Counted from the stretch's first letter, positions 1 to 8,055 are shown. The stretch: 64,000 nt of DNA from CAIWXH01 sp964555675 (GCA_964555675.1 CAZKTU010000007.1:1-64000), one strand, 5' to 3'. Notes: a model not told the origin generated them from the sequence alone. Numbers and translations are program-made.

Positions 1-1
1 A

Positions 2-373
2 CTAGTCGCGCCTGTGGGGCTGGGCATCCTCGCCGTGGGTGTCGCCGGCGGGGCGCGGGTTGGCCCGGCCGATCGAGGCGCCGATCTCTTTGGCCAGCTC
101 GGGCAGCTCGGGTGGCAGTTCGTCGCCGATGCCGCCGTATGTGCCCGCGCCCTCCTGGTCGAGGCGCAGTCCGGCGTTCTCGAGGGTGGGGACGACCGGC
201 GCGCTCAGGCCCACGCCCGGGCTCGGCGGGTCGGCGTTGCCGTACGTGGGCGCCGTGGCGGGGGCGGGCCGCCGGCTGCGTAGAGCCCCTGCGGCGACGC
301 CGGCCGCGAAGCCTGCGACGGCGCCGGCGATCAGGAGGGCCGAGGCGCCGGTGAGGCTATTCGTCTTTAGCAT
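2..373 (-). CDS. small membrane-anchored hypothetical protein
   Basis: A complete 123-residue frame read leftwards, with its stop codon at the window edge. A GGAG about 7 bases before the ATG supports the start. Residues 9-31 form one alanine/glycine-rich membrane segment followed by an RSRR stop-transfer cluster. The rest is a proline-rich, charged, probably extended tail. The protein may be a single-pass anchored protein with its C-terminus outside or inside; orientation is not clear. I recognise no family. It is divergent from the YitT gene. Low complexity of the tail means the reading frame is supported mainly by the start site and the hydrophobic helix. Confidence 0.55.
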   Translation of the reverse strand: MLKTNSLTGASALLIAGAVAGFAAGVAAGALRSRRPAPATAPTYGNADPPSPGVGLSAPVVPTLENAGLRLDQEGAGTYGGIGDELPPELPELAKEIGASIGRANPRPAGDTHGEDAQPHRRD

Positions 374-495
374 TGTCTCGCTCCTCTTGCATTGGGGGGG
401 CCGTCACGGCCTTCTGTCTGCAAGATGCGTGCGCGGACTCGAGTGGCCACGCGGGTGAGCTTACGATGCATCAAGTTCTGGGAGCGCAGGCCTCG

Positions 496-524
496 TTGCC
501 CGCCGTGCCGCGATGCGTTATACT
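496..524 (+). promoter_or_regulatory. sigma70-type promoter for the YitT gene
   Basis: TTGCCC at 496-501 and TATACT at 519-524 are separated by exactly 17 bases. Predicted start of transcription is near 531, about 80 bases before the YitT start codon. Confidence 0.55.
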
Positions 525-565
525 GGGGCTCCTGGTGGCTGCGGCCGCCGACGAATAGTAGTGCT

Positions 566-591
566 CGGGGGAGGCGCGCCTCCCCCGTTTT
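566..591 (+). terminator. leader terminator hairpin ahead of YitT gene
   Basis: CGGGGGAGGC and GCCTCCCCCG form a perfect 10-bp dyad at 566-587 followed by TTTTCT. It lies between the predicted promoter and the YitT start codon, so it could act as an attenuator or end a short leader RNA. Confidence 0.6.
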
Positions 592-612
592 CTGTGCCCC
601 GAGGAGGCGACT

Positions 613-1539
613 ATGACGCTCTCGTCCCGCCCGAAGGTCCGCCGCGTGCTGGCGGTCGCGTACGACTATGGCATGATCACCGTGGGGGCCCTGCTGGTGG
701 CCCTGGCGGTGCGCGTCTTTCTGGTGCCGAATAATGTGGTGAGCGGCGGGCTAACGGGTGTAGCCCAGCTGCTGAACACGCTGATCGGCACGCCCGTGGG
801 CCTGGTAGTCCTGGCGCTCAACGTACCCCTGCTGGTGGTGGGTTGGCGCTGGCTGGGGGGCTTCGTCTTCGGCGTGCGTACGGCCTATGCGATCGTGGTG
901 ATGTCGCTGGCGATCGACCTGCTGGCGCCCTACGCGCGGCCAGTCACCGCCGACCCGCTGCTCTACAGTCTGTACGGGGGCCTGCTGGACGGGGTCGGCC
1001 TGGGGCTGATCCTGCGGGCCCGCGGCACCGCCGGCGGCACCGACATCGTCGCGCGCCTGGTCGAGACCCGATTGGGTGTGCAGCCCGGGCGCACGCTGCT
1101 GGTCTGCGACGTGGCGATCTTCGGGGTGGCCTTCTTCACCTACGGGCCCGAGAAGATCCTCTACGCGCTGCTGGTGGCTTTCGTCAGCAGCAGGGCGGTC
1201 GACTTCGTGCTAGGCGCGGGGCGCGGCTCGCGGCAGGCCCTGATCATCACCGAGGCGCCCGCCGGGATCACGAGCTCGCTGCTGCACGACCTGGGGCGCG
1301 GTGTGACCGTGCTCGAGGGCGTGGGCGGCTACACCGGCGCCGCCAGGGCCGTGCTGCTCTGCATCGTGAGCCGCTCGGAGGTCGGGGCCCTGAAGGCGGC
1401 GGTGAGTGCGGCAGACCCGCACGCCTTTGTGGTTATCGGCGAGGCGGGCGAGGTAATCGGCGAGGGCTTCCGCCCCATGGCCCCGGCCGGGCGCAAGCAG
1501 CCGGCGCCGCCCGCCGAGCCGGCCGAGCAGGCGGCGTGA
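613..1539 (+). CDS. YitT-family membrane protein (DUF161/DUF2179)
   Basis: 308 residues. About six hydrophobic segments fill residues 15-190, starting with the family-typical stretch around VPNNVVSGGLTGVAQLL (about residues 38-54), and a soluble C-terminal DUF2179-like domain follows (about residues 205-285). YitT proteins are integral membrane proteins of unknown substrate that are widespread in bacteria. The C-terminus is a short alanine/proline-rich tail. GAGGAGG just upstream of the ATG is a strong ribosome site. The gene has its own promoter and a terminator-like leader hairpin. The next gene has its own promoter, so this looks monocistronic. Confidence 0.85.
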   Translation: MTLSSRPKVRRVLAVAYDYGMITVGALLVALAVRVFLVPNNVVSGGLTGVAQLLNTLIGTPVGLVVLALNVPLLVVGWRWLGGFVFGVRTAYAIVVMSLAIDLLAPYARPVTADPLLYSLYGGLLDGVGLGLILRARGTAGGTDIVARLVETRLGVQPGRTLLVCDVAIFGVAFFTYGPEKILYALLVAFVSSRAVDFVLGAGRGSRQALIITEAPAGITSSLLHDLGRGVTVLEGVGGYTGAARAVLLCIVSRSEVGALKAAVSAADPHAFVVIGEAGEVIGEGFRPMAPAGRKQPAPPAEPAEQAA

Positions 1540-1587
1540 CGGCTAGCCCCGCCGCCCTAGGGTAAACTCCGACCGGCCCGTGAGACA

Positions 1588-1596
1588 GGGTATAAT
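1588..1596 (+). promoter_or_regulatory. -10 element GGG-TATAAT
   Basis: Consensus TATAAT at 1591-1596 preceded by GGG; no clear -35. Transcription would start near 1603, giving a leader of about 20 bases with GGAGG before the ATG at 1624. Confidence 0.5.
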
Positions 1597-1623
1597 GCAC
1601 GGACGGCGAGTGGCGGAGGCTCT

Positions 1624-2388
1624 ATGAGCGAATTGAGCGGCGTCGAGCCAGTGCTGATTGTGGGCGGCTTCGGCAGCAACTACCCCCAGTACGAGGCCCT
1701 GCGCGCCTACCTGGCCGAGGTGGGCGGGCGGCCCGTCGCGATCGCCCCCCTCACCCTGCTCGACTGGGCCGGAGTCGTGGCGAGCGACAGCTACGGGGCT
1801 CTGCTGCGTATTCTCGACAAGGCCGTGCGCGAGACCCTGGCCGCCTATGGGGCGCGCCGCCTGATCATGGTTGCCCATAGCGCCGGCGGCGTGCTGGCGC
1901 GGATCTACCTGGGCGACCAGCCCTACGGCCCGCGGCGGCTCGTCTACAATGGCTTCGAGCGCGTGGCCTGCCTGGCGACCCTCGGGACGCCCCACACCTG
2001 CACGCGCACCGGGCGCCAGGGCGGCCTCAACCAGATCGCCTTCGTGCAGGCGCGCTACCCGGGCGCCTACTGGCGCTTCATCCGCTATGTGAGTGTGATG
2101 GGCAAGGGCATCTATGGCGTCGCCGGCGGCCCGCCCCCCGAACGCGGGGCCTGGCAGAGCTACACGCTGATCACCGGCGACGGCGCCCAGTGGGGCGACG
2201 GGGTCGTGCCCATGGTCTCCGGCCTGCTCGAGGGCTCGCGCAAGGTGATCATCCCCGGCCTGCGTCACGACCCGCGCCCCGACCGGCCCTGGTACGGCAG
2301 CAGCCCCGCAATTGTGCGCGCCTGGTGGGAGCAGGTCGAGGTCGCCCTGGGCCAGCCGACCGTGGGGGCCCGCCGCCAGGGCGAGTGA
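1624..2388 (+). CDS. lipase-like alpha/beta hydrolase
   Basis: 254 residues, cytosolic (no signal peptide). The N-terminus VLIVGGFGSNYPQYEALRAYL matches the first strand and oxyanion region of esterase/lipase folds, and AHSAGGV near residue 88 is the nucleophile elbow (GxSxG variant with Ala for the first Gly, as in many lipases). GLRHDPRPD near residue 216 could carry the catalytic His. It resembles the triacylglycerol-lipase/PGAP1-like group that acts on acyl esters; substrate is not evident. GGAGG lies 5 bases before the ATG. The ArsA gene follows after 75 bases with its own promoter. Confidence 0.75.
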   Translation: MSELSGVEPVLIVGGFGSNYPQYEALRAYLAEVGGRPVAIAPLTLLDWAGVVASDSYGALLRILDKAVRETLAAYGARRLIMVAHSAGGVLARIYLGDQPYGPRRLVYNGFERVACLATLGTPHTCTRTGRQGGLNQIAFVQARYPGAYWRFIRYVSVMGKGIYGVAGGPPPERGAWQSYTLITGDGAQWGDGVVPMVSGLLEGSRKVIIPGLRHDPRPDRPWYGSSPAIVRAWWEQVEVALGQPTVGARRQGE

Positions 2389-2401
2389 GCGGCAGGTCGA
2401 T

Positions 2402-2430
2402 TTGCGTAAACAAGCCCGGCCGTGTACTAT
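2402..2430 (+). promoter_or_regulatory. promoter for the ArsA-type ATPase gene
   Basis: TTGCGT at 2402-2407 and TACTAT at 2425-2430 with a 17-base spacer. Transcription would begin near 2437, which rules out the in-frame ATG at 2422 and supports the start at 2464. Confidence 0.5.
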
Positions 2431-2463
2431 ATGTACAACGAGCGCTCAGCAGACAGGTTCCCG

Positions 2464-3633
2464 ATGCGCATCCTCTTCTACACGGGCAAAGGCGGGGTCG
2501 GCAAGACCAGTGTAGCCGCCGCCACTGCGATGCGCTGCGCGCAGCGCGGGTACCGCACGATCATTCTCAGCACCGACGCGGCCCACTCCCTCGGCGACTC
2601 GCTCGGGGTCGAGCTGCGCGCCGAGCCCTTGCAGGTGCAGCCGAACCTCTGGGCCCAGGAGATCAACGCCCTCCACGAGCTCGAGTCGAGCTGGGGCCAG
2701 GTCTCGAAATACCTGGCCGACCTGCTGGCCTGGCAGGGCGTCGAGACGATCGCCCAGGGCGAGCTCTCGGTCATCCCCGGCACCGAGGAGCTGTTCAGCC
2801 TGTTGCAGATCAAGCGCCACTACGACGAGCAGCGCTACGATGTGCTGGTGGTCGACGCCGCCCCCACGGGCGAGACCCTGCGCCTGCTCTCGCTGCCCGA
2901 CATCATGCGCTGGTGGATCGCGCGGCTCTTTCCGATCGCCCGGGCCCTGCTCAAGGTGGTGCGCCCGGTGGCCAAGCGGGTCACCGACATGCCGATCGCC
3001 GAGGACGAGGTCCTCGCCTCGGCCCAGCAGGCCATCGACGCCCTGGTCGACGTGCGGCTCATTCTCACCGACCAGCAGGTGACCACGGCGCGGATCGTGA
3101 TGAACCTCGAGAAGATGGTCATCCGCGAGGCCCAGCGCAGCCTGACCTACCTGAGCCTCTTCGGCTATGCCGTCGACGCCGTGGTGATCAACCGCATCCT
3201 GCCCCTCGACGTGGACCGTCACTTCACCGCCTGGCGCGAGATGCAGCAGGAGTACGCCCCCCAGGTCGACGAGATGTTCGAGCCCCTGCCGATCCTGCGG
3301 GCGCCCCACTTCGAGCGCGAGATCGTCGGCCCCGAGCTGCTCAGCCAGCTCGCCGACCACCTCTTCGCCGACCAGGACCCGGCGGCCTTTCTCTACCGCG
3401 GCCCGGTGCAGCGGGTCGAGAAGATGGAGGGCGGCTACGACCTGATCGTGCCCCTGCCCTTCGCCTCCGAGGACCAGGTGCACCTGGCCCAGAGCGCAGA
3501 CGAGCTGCTGATCTCGGTCGGCTGGCACCGCCACCGTATCGTGCTGCCCCAGAGCCTGGCCCGCCTGCGCGCCCTCGACGCCTACTTCGAGAACGAGGCC
3601 CTGCGGGTCGTGTTTCGCAAGGGCGCGGCGTAG
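2464..3633 (+). CDS. ArsA/Get3-family ATPase with Hsp20-like C-terminal domain
   Basis: 389 residues. The deviant Walker A motif GKGGVGKT is at residues 8-15. Switch I contains STDAAHSLGD and the Walker B/switch II region reads DAAPTGETLRLLSLPD. The last 90 residues (YDLIVPLP to the end) match the ArsA_HSP20-type beta-sandwich tail found on many bacterial ArsA homologues. Classical ArsA drives arsenite export with ArsB, but there is no arsB or arsR nearby. A Get3-like role in protein or metal handling is equally possible. I chose the ATG at 2464 because it begins the P-loop strand and lies downstream of a good promoter. The stop codon lies inside a hairpin shared with the convergent EamA gene. 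Confidence 0.88.
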   Translation: MRILFYTGKGGVGKTSVAAATAMRCAQRGYRTIILSTDAAHSLGDSLGVELRAEPLQVQPNLWAQEINALHELESSWGQVSKYLADLLAWQGVETIAQGELSVIPGTEELFSLLQIKRHYDEQRYDVLVVDAAPTGETLRLLSLPDIMRWWIARLFPIARALLKVVRPVAKRVTDMPIAEDEVLASAQQAIDALVDVRLILTDQQVTTARIVMNLEKMVIREAQRSLTYLSLFGYAVDAVVINRILPLDVDRHFTAWREMQQEYAPQVDEMFEPLPILRAPHFEREIVGPELLSQLADHLFADQDPAAFLYRGPVQRVEKMEGGYDLIVPLPFASEDQVHLAQSADELLISVGWHRHRIVLPQSLARLRALDAYFENEALRVVFRKGAA

Positions 3634-3651
3634 GGGGCGGCCCTACGCCGC
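3625..3651. terminator. bidirectional hairpin spanning two stop codons
   Basis: GCGGCGTAGGG (3625-3635) and CCCTACGCCGC (3641-3651) form a perfect 11-bp stem with a 5-base loop. Each arm contains a stop codon: TAG of the ArsA gene and TAG of the EamA gene on the other strand. There is no U-tract on either side. Confidence 0.6.
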
Positions 3652-4557
3652 TACCGGCTCGCTTCCTTTAGCCTCGGCTTGCTCGGCGAGGGAGGCGATC
3701 GCGATGCCCGCCAGCAGCAGCACGAAGCCGGCCAGCTGCAGGGGTGCGAAGCGCTCGCCGAAGACGAAGAAGGCCAGCAGGGCCGAGCCAATCGGCTCGC
3801 CGAGGATGGCCACGGCGACGAAGGTGGCCGAGAGGATCGAGAGGGCGTAGTTGAAGGCCGTGTGGCCGAGGAGCTGCGGCCCGAGCGCCAGCCCCAGGAT
3901 GAGCAGGTAGGCGTAGGGCGGGAAGCCGAAGAGCGGCTGCCGGGCGAGGATGGCCCAGAGCAGCAGGATCGCCGCCGCGGTCGAGTAGACCACATAGATG
4001 TAGGCCAGCACGCTGAGGCGACGCCGCAGGTCGCGCCCGATCAGCAGGTAGCCGGTCATGGTGGCCGCGCCGAGCAGCGCCAGCAGGTTGCCCAGGGTGG
4101 GGTTGGGCTGGGTGCTGCCCGCGCTGTCCGAGAGCCCGATCAAGATGGTGCCGAGCAGGGTCGCGCCGATGCCCAGCATGGTGCGCCAGCCCAGGCGCTC
4201 GCGGAAGATCAGCAGCGAGGCCAGGCCGACCCAGAGGGGGCTGGTCGAGACGAGGGCCGCGCTCGAGGCGACCGAGGTGTAGGCCAGCGAGCTGATCCAG
4301 CTGGCGAAGTGCACCGCGAGAAAGGCCCCCGAGGCCAGGGCCATGATCAGGTCGCGTCTGCGCAGCGAGCGCAGCTCGGGGCTGACCCTGGACCATGCCA
4401 GGGGCGTGAGGATCAGGGCGGCCAGAGCCAGGCGCCCCGCCGCGATGCTGAGCGAGGGCACGCCGGCCCCCTGGGCGAAGCGGACCATGATCGAGGCGGT
4501 CGAGGCGATCAGGACGCCGGCGAAGAGGATCAGGTAGGGCGTGGCCGTTCGGCGCAT
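3643..4557 (-). CDS. EamA/DMT-family transporter
   Basis: 304 residues with ten hydrophobic segments arranged as two EamA repeats, ending in a short charged tail. Recognisable pieces are AARLALAALILTPLAW and LGEPIGSALLAFFVFGERF, the latter being the typical second-repeat E-P/ER pattern. DMT proteins export metabolites such as amino acids or nucleobases; the substrate cannot be told. The start at 4557 is preferred over the upstream ATG at 4659, because a strong TTGACA promoter at 4622-4650 lies between them and GGGGGA precedes the chosen ATG. It converges with the ArsA gene with a 9-base gap. Confidence 0.85.
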   Translation of the reverse strand: MRRTATPYLILFAGVLIASTASIMVRFAQGAGVPSLSIAAGRLALAALILTPLAWSRVSPELRSLRRRDLIMALASGAFLAVHFASWISSLAYTSVASSAALVSTSPLWVGLASLLIFRERLGWRTMLGIGATLLGTILIGLSDSAGSTQPNPTLGNLLALLGAATMTGYLLIGRDLRRRLSVLAYIYVVYSTAAAILLLWAILARQPLFGFPPYAYLLILGLALGPQLLGHTAFNYALSILSATFVAVAILGEPIGSALLAFFVFGERFAPLQLAGFVLLLAGIAIASLAEQAEAKGSEPVAA

Positions 4558-4621
4558 AGGGTCCCCCACGGAGCGCGTCGCACGGCGCTCAGGCTGTATG
4601 GTCGGGTGTCGGCTGCGCGCC

Positions 4622-4650
4622 AGCATACGCCCATCCATGGCTCCTGTCAA
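4622..4650 (-). promoter_or_regulatory. consensus promoter for EamA gene
   Basis: On the minus strand TTGACA (4650-4645), a 17-base spacer and TATGCT (4627-4622). The -35 is a perfect consensus, rare in this window. Confidence 0.7.
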
Positions 4651-4721
4651 CGTTGGCACGGAGTATGCCGGTCTTGGCCCCTGGGCGCCTCGCGAGGGGG
4701 CGCACCTGCCAGGAGCACATG

Positions 4722-5087
4722 ATGACCCAGCGTGATACAGGCCCGATCAGGGCTCGCCTCGAGGCGATGCGCGCCGAGCTGCTCGCCGACCAGGAGAATT
4801 TGCCGATTGGCGAGGACGAGGAGGTGAGCGACTCGGGCGCGGGCCAGCACTACGCCGACGACGCTACGAATGTCTTCTTGCGCGAGCGAAACCTGGCCCT
4901 GCGCAACAACGCCGACGATATCGTGGCCCAGATCGACGGGGCCCTGACGCGCATCGAGAGCGGCAGCTACGGCATCTGCGAGCGCTGCGGCCGGCCCATC
5001 GGCGACGACCGGCTCGAGGCTCTGCCGTACGCGGCACTCTGCATTGCGTGTGCTCGCGCCGAAGGCCCGGCCTCGCGCCCCTCCTGA
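4722..5087 (+). CDS. TraR/DksA-family zinc-finger protein
   Basis: 121 residues. A helical coiled-coil N-terminus (RARLEAMRAELLADQ..., then LRERNLALRNNADDIVAQIDGALTRIESGSYG) is followed by a four-cysteine zinc finger CERC-x17-CIAC (about residues 88-112), the classical DksA/TraR layout. DksA-type proteins bind the RNA polymerase secondary channel and modulate initiation with ppGpp; short members such as this one may be general regulators. Two ATGs are adjacent (4719 and 4722). AGGAG at 4711-4715 is better spaced for 4722. It is transcribed away from the EamA gene. Confidence 0.85.
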   Translation: MTQRDTGPIRARLEAMRAELLADQENLPIGEDEEVSDSGAGQHYADDATNVFLRERNLALRNNADDIVAQIDGALTRIESGSYGICERCGRPIGDDRLEALPYAALCIACARAEGPASRPS

Positions 5088-5131
5088 AGCCGTCATATGA
5101 GCTCGGAGGCTCTCCATCCTCGGGCTGCACA

Positions 5132-5140
5132 GGGTACAAT
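5132..5140 (+). promoter_or_regulatory. -10 element GGG-TACAAT
   Basis: TACAAT at 5135-5140 preceded by GGG, no -35 seen. Gives a leader of about 48 bases for the LPATG protein gene. Confidence 0.45.
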
Positions 5141-5194
5141 AGCGGCGGGGCGCTGGCCTGGCCCCGCCCCTTGTGCCTACACCAGAGGGATACC

Positions 5195-5848
5195 ATGCCT
5201 CGACGACAGCTCAGTCGGCTCTTGCTCGCCTGCGGCGCGACCCTTGTCCTGGCGGCCCTCGCCCTGGCCATGGGCGGGAGCCCGGGGTCAGTCAGCGCTC
5301 AGCCCTTGCCGCCCCGCCCGACCCTCACCCCGCAGCCGCCCACAGCCGTGCCGCCCACAGCCGTGCCGCCCACCGTCGGGCCGACCAGTGTGGCGCCGAC
5401 GCCCGCAGACGCCGACGACGACGACGATGGCGACGCGGCGGCCGAGCCGGCCCGCATCACGGGCACGGTGATCGACCAGCGCACGGGGGCCCCCGCGCCC
5501 GGCCTGACGGTGCGCGTCGGCGACGTCCAGGTGACCACCGACGCCAGCGGCAACTACGACCGCGGCGGCCTGGAGGCCGGCAGCTACGGCGTGGCCCTCA
5601 GCCTGACCCCCGAGCAGGGCGTGGCCGCGCAGGGCGAGCTGACGGTGGTGTTGGAGGCGGGCCAGACGGTCGTGCAGCACCTCTTCTTCAACAGCCCGGC
5701 CCCCGCCGAGCCCCCGGCGGCCACTGCTGTGCCCATCCCCAGCGCACTGCCCGCCACAGGCGCCCCCGAGGAGGCCTGGAGCGGCCTGCTGCTGCTTGGC
5801 CTACTGCTGCTGGGTATGGGTGTGGCGACGCGGGAGGCGGGGCGCTAG
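5195..5848 (+). CDS. secreted protein with LPATG-type C-terminal anchor
   Basis: 217 residues. Residues 1-33 are a signal peptide (basic MPRRQLSR, hydrophobic core, SVSAQP cleavage region). A linker with repeated PPTAV units and an Asp-rich stretch (DADDDDDGDAAAE) follows. Residues 86-170 look like a carboxypeptidase-regulatory or Cna-B-like beta sandwich (ITGTVIDQRTGAPAPGLTVRV). The C-terminus is LPATG, a hydrophobic helix and a short charged tail (REAGR), the layout of a sortase substrate. No sortase gene is in the window. AGAGGGA precedes the ATG at 5195. The same anchor layout recurs in the gene at 44073, so the two may be attached by the same machinery. Confidence 0.75.
   Translation: MPRRQLSRLLLACGATLVLAALALAMGGSPGSVSAQPLPPRPTLTPQPPTAVPPTAVPPTVGPTSVAPTPADADDDDDGDAAAEPARITGTVIDQRTGAPAPGLTVRVGDVQVTTDASGNYDRGGLEAGSYGVALSLTPEQGVAAQGELTVVLEAGQTVVQHLFFNSPAPAEPPAATAVPIPSALPATGAPEEAWSGLLLLGLLLLGMGVATREAGR
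5336..5365. repeat. two tandem 15-bp units in proline linker
   Basis: CCGCCCACAGCCGTG is present twice head to tail (5336-5350, 5351-5365), encoding PPTAV twice; a decayed third copy follows. Confidence 0.8.
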
Positions 5849-5870
5849 TATTACAACGAGGGTTCCAATT

Positions 5871-6017
5871 TTTACCACGAAGACCACGAAGAACGCGAAG
5901 GATTGGAGCCTGCCCGGCGCCAGAGCCGTGCGCCTGTGCCGAGCGAGCGGCTCGCAAGGACTTGGCCTGGCACAGCTTCTCTCCTGCCTTCGTGGCCTTC
6001 GCGGCCTTCGTGGTAAA
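5871..6017. repeat. intergenic inverted-repeat element (MITE/REP-like)
   Basis: The 30-base end at 5871-5900 begins TTTACCACGAAG and is matched in inverted orientation by 5988-6017 at 25 of 30 positions. Each arm is itself built of three CACGAAG-like units. About 87 bases with no frame lie between. The element sits between two convergent genes. Similar CACGAAG-rich repeats are, from memory, dispersed in many bacterial genomes. Confidence 0.65.
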
Positions 6018-6043
6018 CCTCTAACGATTATCGCCGAGCGACC

Positions 6044-8008
6044 CTAACGGATCAGCCGGGGCAGTAGGCGCGCGAGATCGGCGGCGCGGCGCGCGCGCAG
6101 GCTGAGGCGGGCCCAGGCGGGCAGCAGGCGCCGGTCGGCGACGTGGTCGAGCTGGAGCTGGAAGGCCGAGCGCATCAGCAGGTGGCCCGCCCGCGCCCCG
6201 GCCGGCACATGGCGTGCGGCCCAGGCCAGGAGCTCGTCGAGGGCCCGCTGGGCCTCGGCCAGGCCCTCGACCAGGGCTGGGATGGTGGCCTCGCGGGCGG
6301 CGAGCACATAGAGCTGCTGGCGCAGGCGCAGGAAGCGCAGCGTGGCCGCCCCGAGCTCCCACTCGGCCCGCTCGGCCGCCAGGGCCGCGGCCGTGGGCGC
6401 GGCGGTGATGCTCGCCCAGGCATTGCGCCCGCGCACCAGGTGATCCTCGGCGGCGCGCATGGCCTCGAGGCGGCGCTCGAGGGACAGGCGCGGCTCGTCG
6501 GCTGTGTCGAGCACATCGGCGGGCGGGGCGGCCACAGGGTCGCGCGGCCCCGACGGGCGCTCGGGGGGTGGCTGCTCGGGGTCGCGGGCCAGGGCGGGCC
6601 GCCAGGCGGCCTCGAGCTCGCTGTAGGCCAGGGCGAGGGGCGCGGCGAACGAGGGGGCCCGCGCGGCGGCGTAGTCACCCAGCACGACCTGAGGGTCGCT
6701 GTCGGGCGCCCAGGCCAGGCGGGCGAAGAGGTAGGCGTTGAGGGGGGCCCAGACGAAGGGCCGGTCGCCCGTGAGCAGGGCGTGGGCGGCGCCGACGCCG
6801 GCGGCCTTGTACGCGGCCATGTCGGCGGCGATGACCCGGGTCAGGGGTGGCGGGGCGGACTTGAAGAGGATGCCGTCGAGGTAGTACTCGAACACCGCCA
6901 GGTCGGCCCGCGGCGCTCGCGGCGCGGCGCCGGCGAAGAGGGCTGCGCCGCGCTCGAGGCGGGCGGCCACGGTCCGGTTGGCCGGGTCGCCGATGCCGGC
7001 GGCGTAGCTGCGCAGGCGGGGGGCGAAGAGCAGGCTGAGGGCCGGGTGGGGCGCCACGCGGCCGGGCGGGCCCTCGGTGTCGTGGTAGGCCAGGTAGGCC
7101 AGGCGCGCCGCGGGCCGGGCCTGCGCCAGGGCTTCGGCCACGGCATTGGCGGCGGTCATGGCCTGGTCGGCCGGGCTCAGCTCGGCGCAGGCGGGGCAGT
7201 GGCACCAGCCGCCCGCGCGCAGGTCGTCGGGCCAGAGGTGGTAGACCTCGGCCTCGGGGTAGACGCGGAAGAAAGCCGTTCCGGCGCGCCGCAGCCGCTC
7301 GAGGGCGCGTGGACTGCTCACGCAGAGGTTATGGTCGGGGGTGCGGCGGAGCCCATCGTGGCGGAACAGCTCGGGCTCGTCGCGGAAGAGCCGGCGCGGT
7401 AGTAGGTCGCGCAGATGGTGGCCGCCGAGCTCGAGGCCCAGGCCATGCTCGCGGATCAGGGGCAGCAGGGTGCGGCGACGGGCGCGCCAGTGCGAGAGCC
7501 TGCACGCGGCCAGGGCCGGCTCGTGGATGGTTGTGTGGATGAAGATGGTATTGAGCCTGTTGCGGGCCGCCCAGCGGATCCACTCCTCGGCCTCGTCGAG
7601 GAAGTGATCGTGGCCGATCACGAGGCTGCGCACCGGCAGGGCGGGCCGGTCGGCCACAGCGGCCTCCGGCAGGCTTACGCGCCCCCGGCGGGGGATCTGT
7701 TCGCCGGCGGGGCCCGGGGCGGCCCAGCGGCAGCCGAGGGCCTCGAGCAGATCGTAGACCGCGTAGAGCAGGCCGCGCGGGCCATCGCCCTTAAGGACGA
7801 GGCCGGCCGCGTCGGGGGCGCGCACGAAGCCATCGCCGGCGGGGCCGTGGCTCAGGGCGATACGCCGGCCCGACGCCGTCGCCACGATGGGCAGCTCGGG
7901 GGCGCCGAGGCGCGCCAGGGCCCCGCGCAGCTCGGTGGCGGCGTGGCGGGCGACGAGGTGGTCGCCGCTGAGCTCGATCGACCAGTCTGAGGAAAGAGTG
8001 AGATCCAC
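6044..8008 (-). CDS. DUF4838-type glycosidase-like protein
   Basis: 654 residues, no signal peptide. Residues 1-110 form an alpha-glucuronidase/GH20b-like N-terminal domain (ARHAATELRGALARLGAPELP; GLVLKGDGPRGLLYAVYDLLEALGCRW), a module that precedes TIM barrels in GH20 and GH67. The middle part (RSLVIGH to LPHDTEG region) matches DUF4838 proteins, including HLWPDDLRAGGWCHCPAC, typical of that group. DUF4838 proteins are suspected polysaccharide hydrolases, but the reaction is not established here. The C-terminal 200 residues are Ala/Arg-rich helices. The GTG start at 8008 lies only 6 bases after a TATAAT box, suggesting a leaderless message. Confidence 0.75.
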   Translation of the reverse strand: MDLTLSSDWSIELSGDHLVARHAATELRGALARLGAPELPIVATASGRRIALSHGPAGDGFVRAPDAAGLVLKGDGPRGLLYAVYDLLEALGCRWAAPGPAGEQIPRRGRVSLPEAAVADRPALPVRSLVIGHDHFLDEAEEWIRWAARNRLNTIFIHTTIHEPALAACRLSHWRARRRTLLPLIREHGLGLELGGHHLRDLLPRRLFRDEPELFRHDGLRRTPDHNLCVSSPRALERLRRAGTAFFRVYPEAEVYHLWPDDLRAGGWCHCPACAELSPADQAMTAANAVAEALAQARPAARLAYLAYHDTEGPPGRVAPHPALSLLFAPRLRSYAAGIGDPANRTVAARLERGAALFAGAAPRAPRADLAVFEYYLDGILFKSAPPPLTRVIAADMAAYKAAGVGAAHALLTGDRPFVWAPLNAYLFARLAWAPDSDPQVVLGDYAAARAPSFAAPLALAYSELEAAWRPALARDPEQPPPERPSGPRDPVAAPPADVLDTADEPRLSLERRLEAMRAAEDHLVRGRNAWASITAAPTAAALAAERAEWELGAATLRFLRLRQQLYVLAAREATIPALVEGLAEAQRALDELLAWAARHVPAGARAGHLLMRSAFQLQLDHVADRRLLPAWARLSLRARRAADLARLLPRLIR

Positions 8009-8014
8009 GCCGCC

Positions 8015-8020
8015 ATTATA
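8015..8020 (-). promoter_or_regulatory. TATAAT box placing a leaderless start
   Basis: Minus-strand TATAAT (8020-8015), then GGCGGC, then the GTG start codon at 8008. Transcription would begin at or within one base of the start codon. Confidence 0.5.
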
Positions 8021-8055
8021 TGCGAACGTGGGCGGGGTCGGGGGGGAGAGGGGAT

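Noticed and set aside
2422..2463. Earlier ATG for the ArsA-type gene
   Set aside because: It lies within the predicted -10 box, upstream of the transcription start, and adds residues absent from the family.
2464..3633. Arsenic resistance operon
   Set aside because: No arsB, arsC, arsD or arsR nearby, so the ATPase alone is not evidence of arsenic export.
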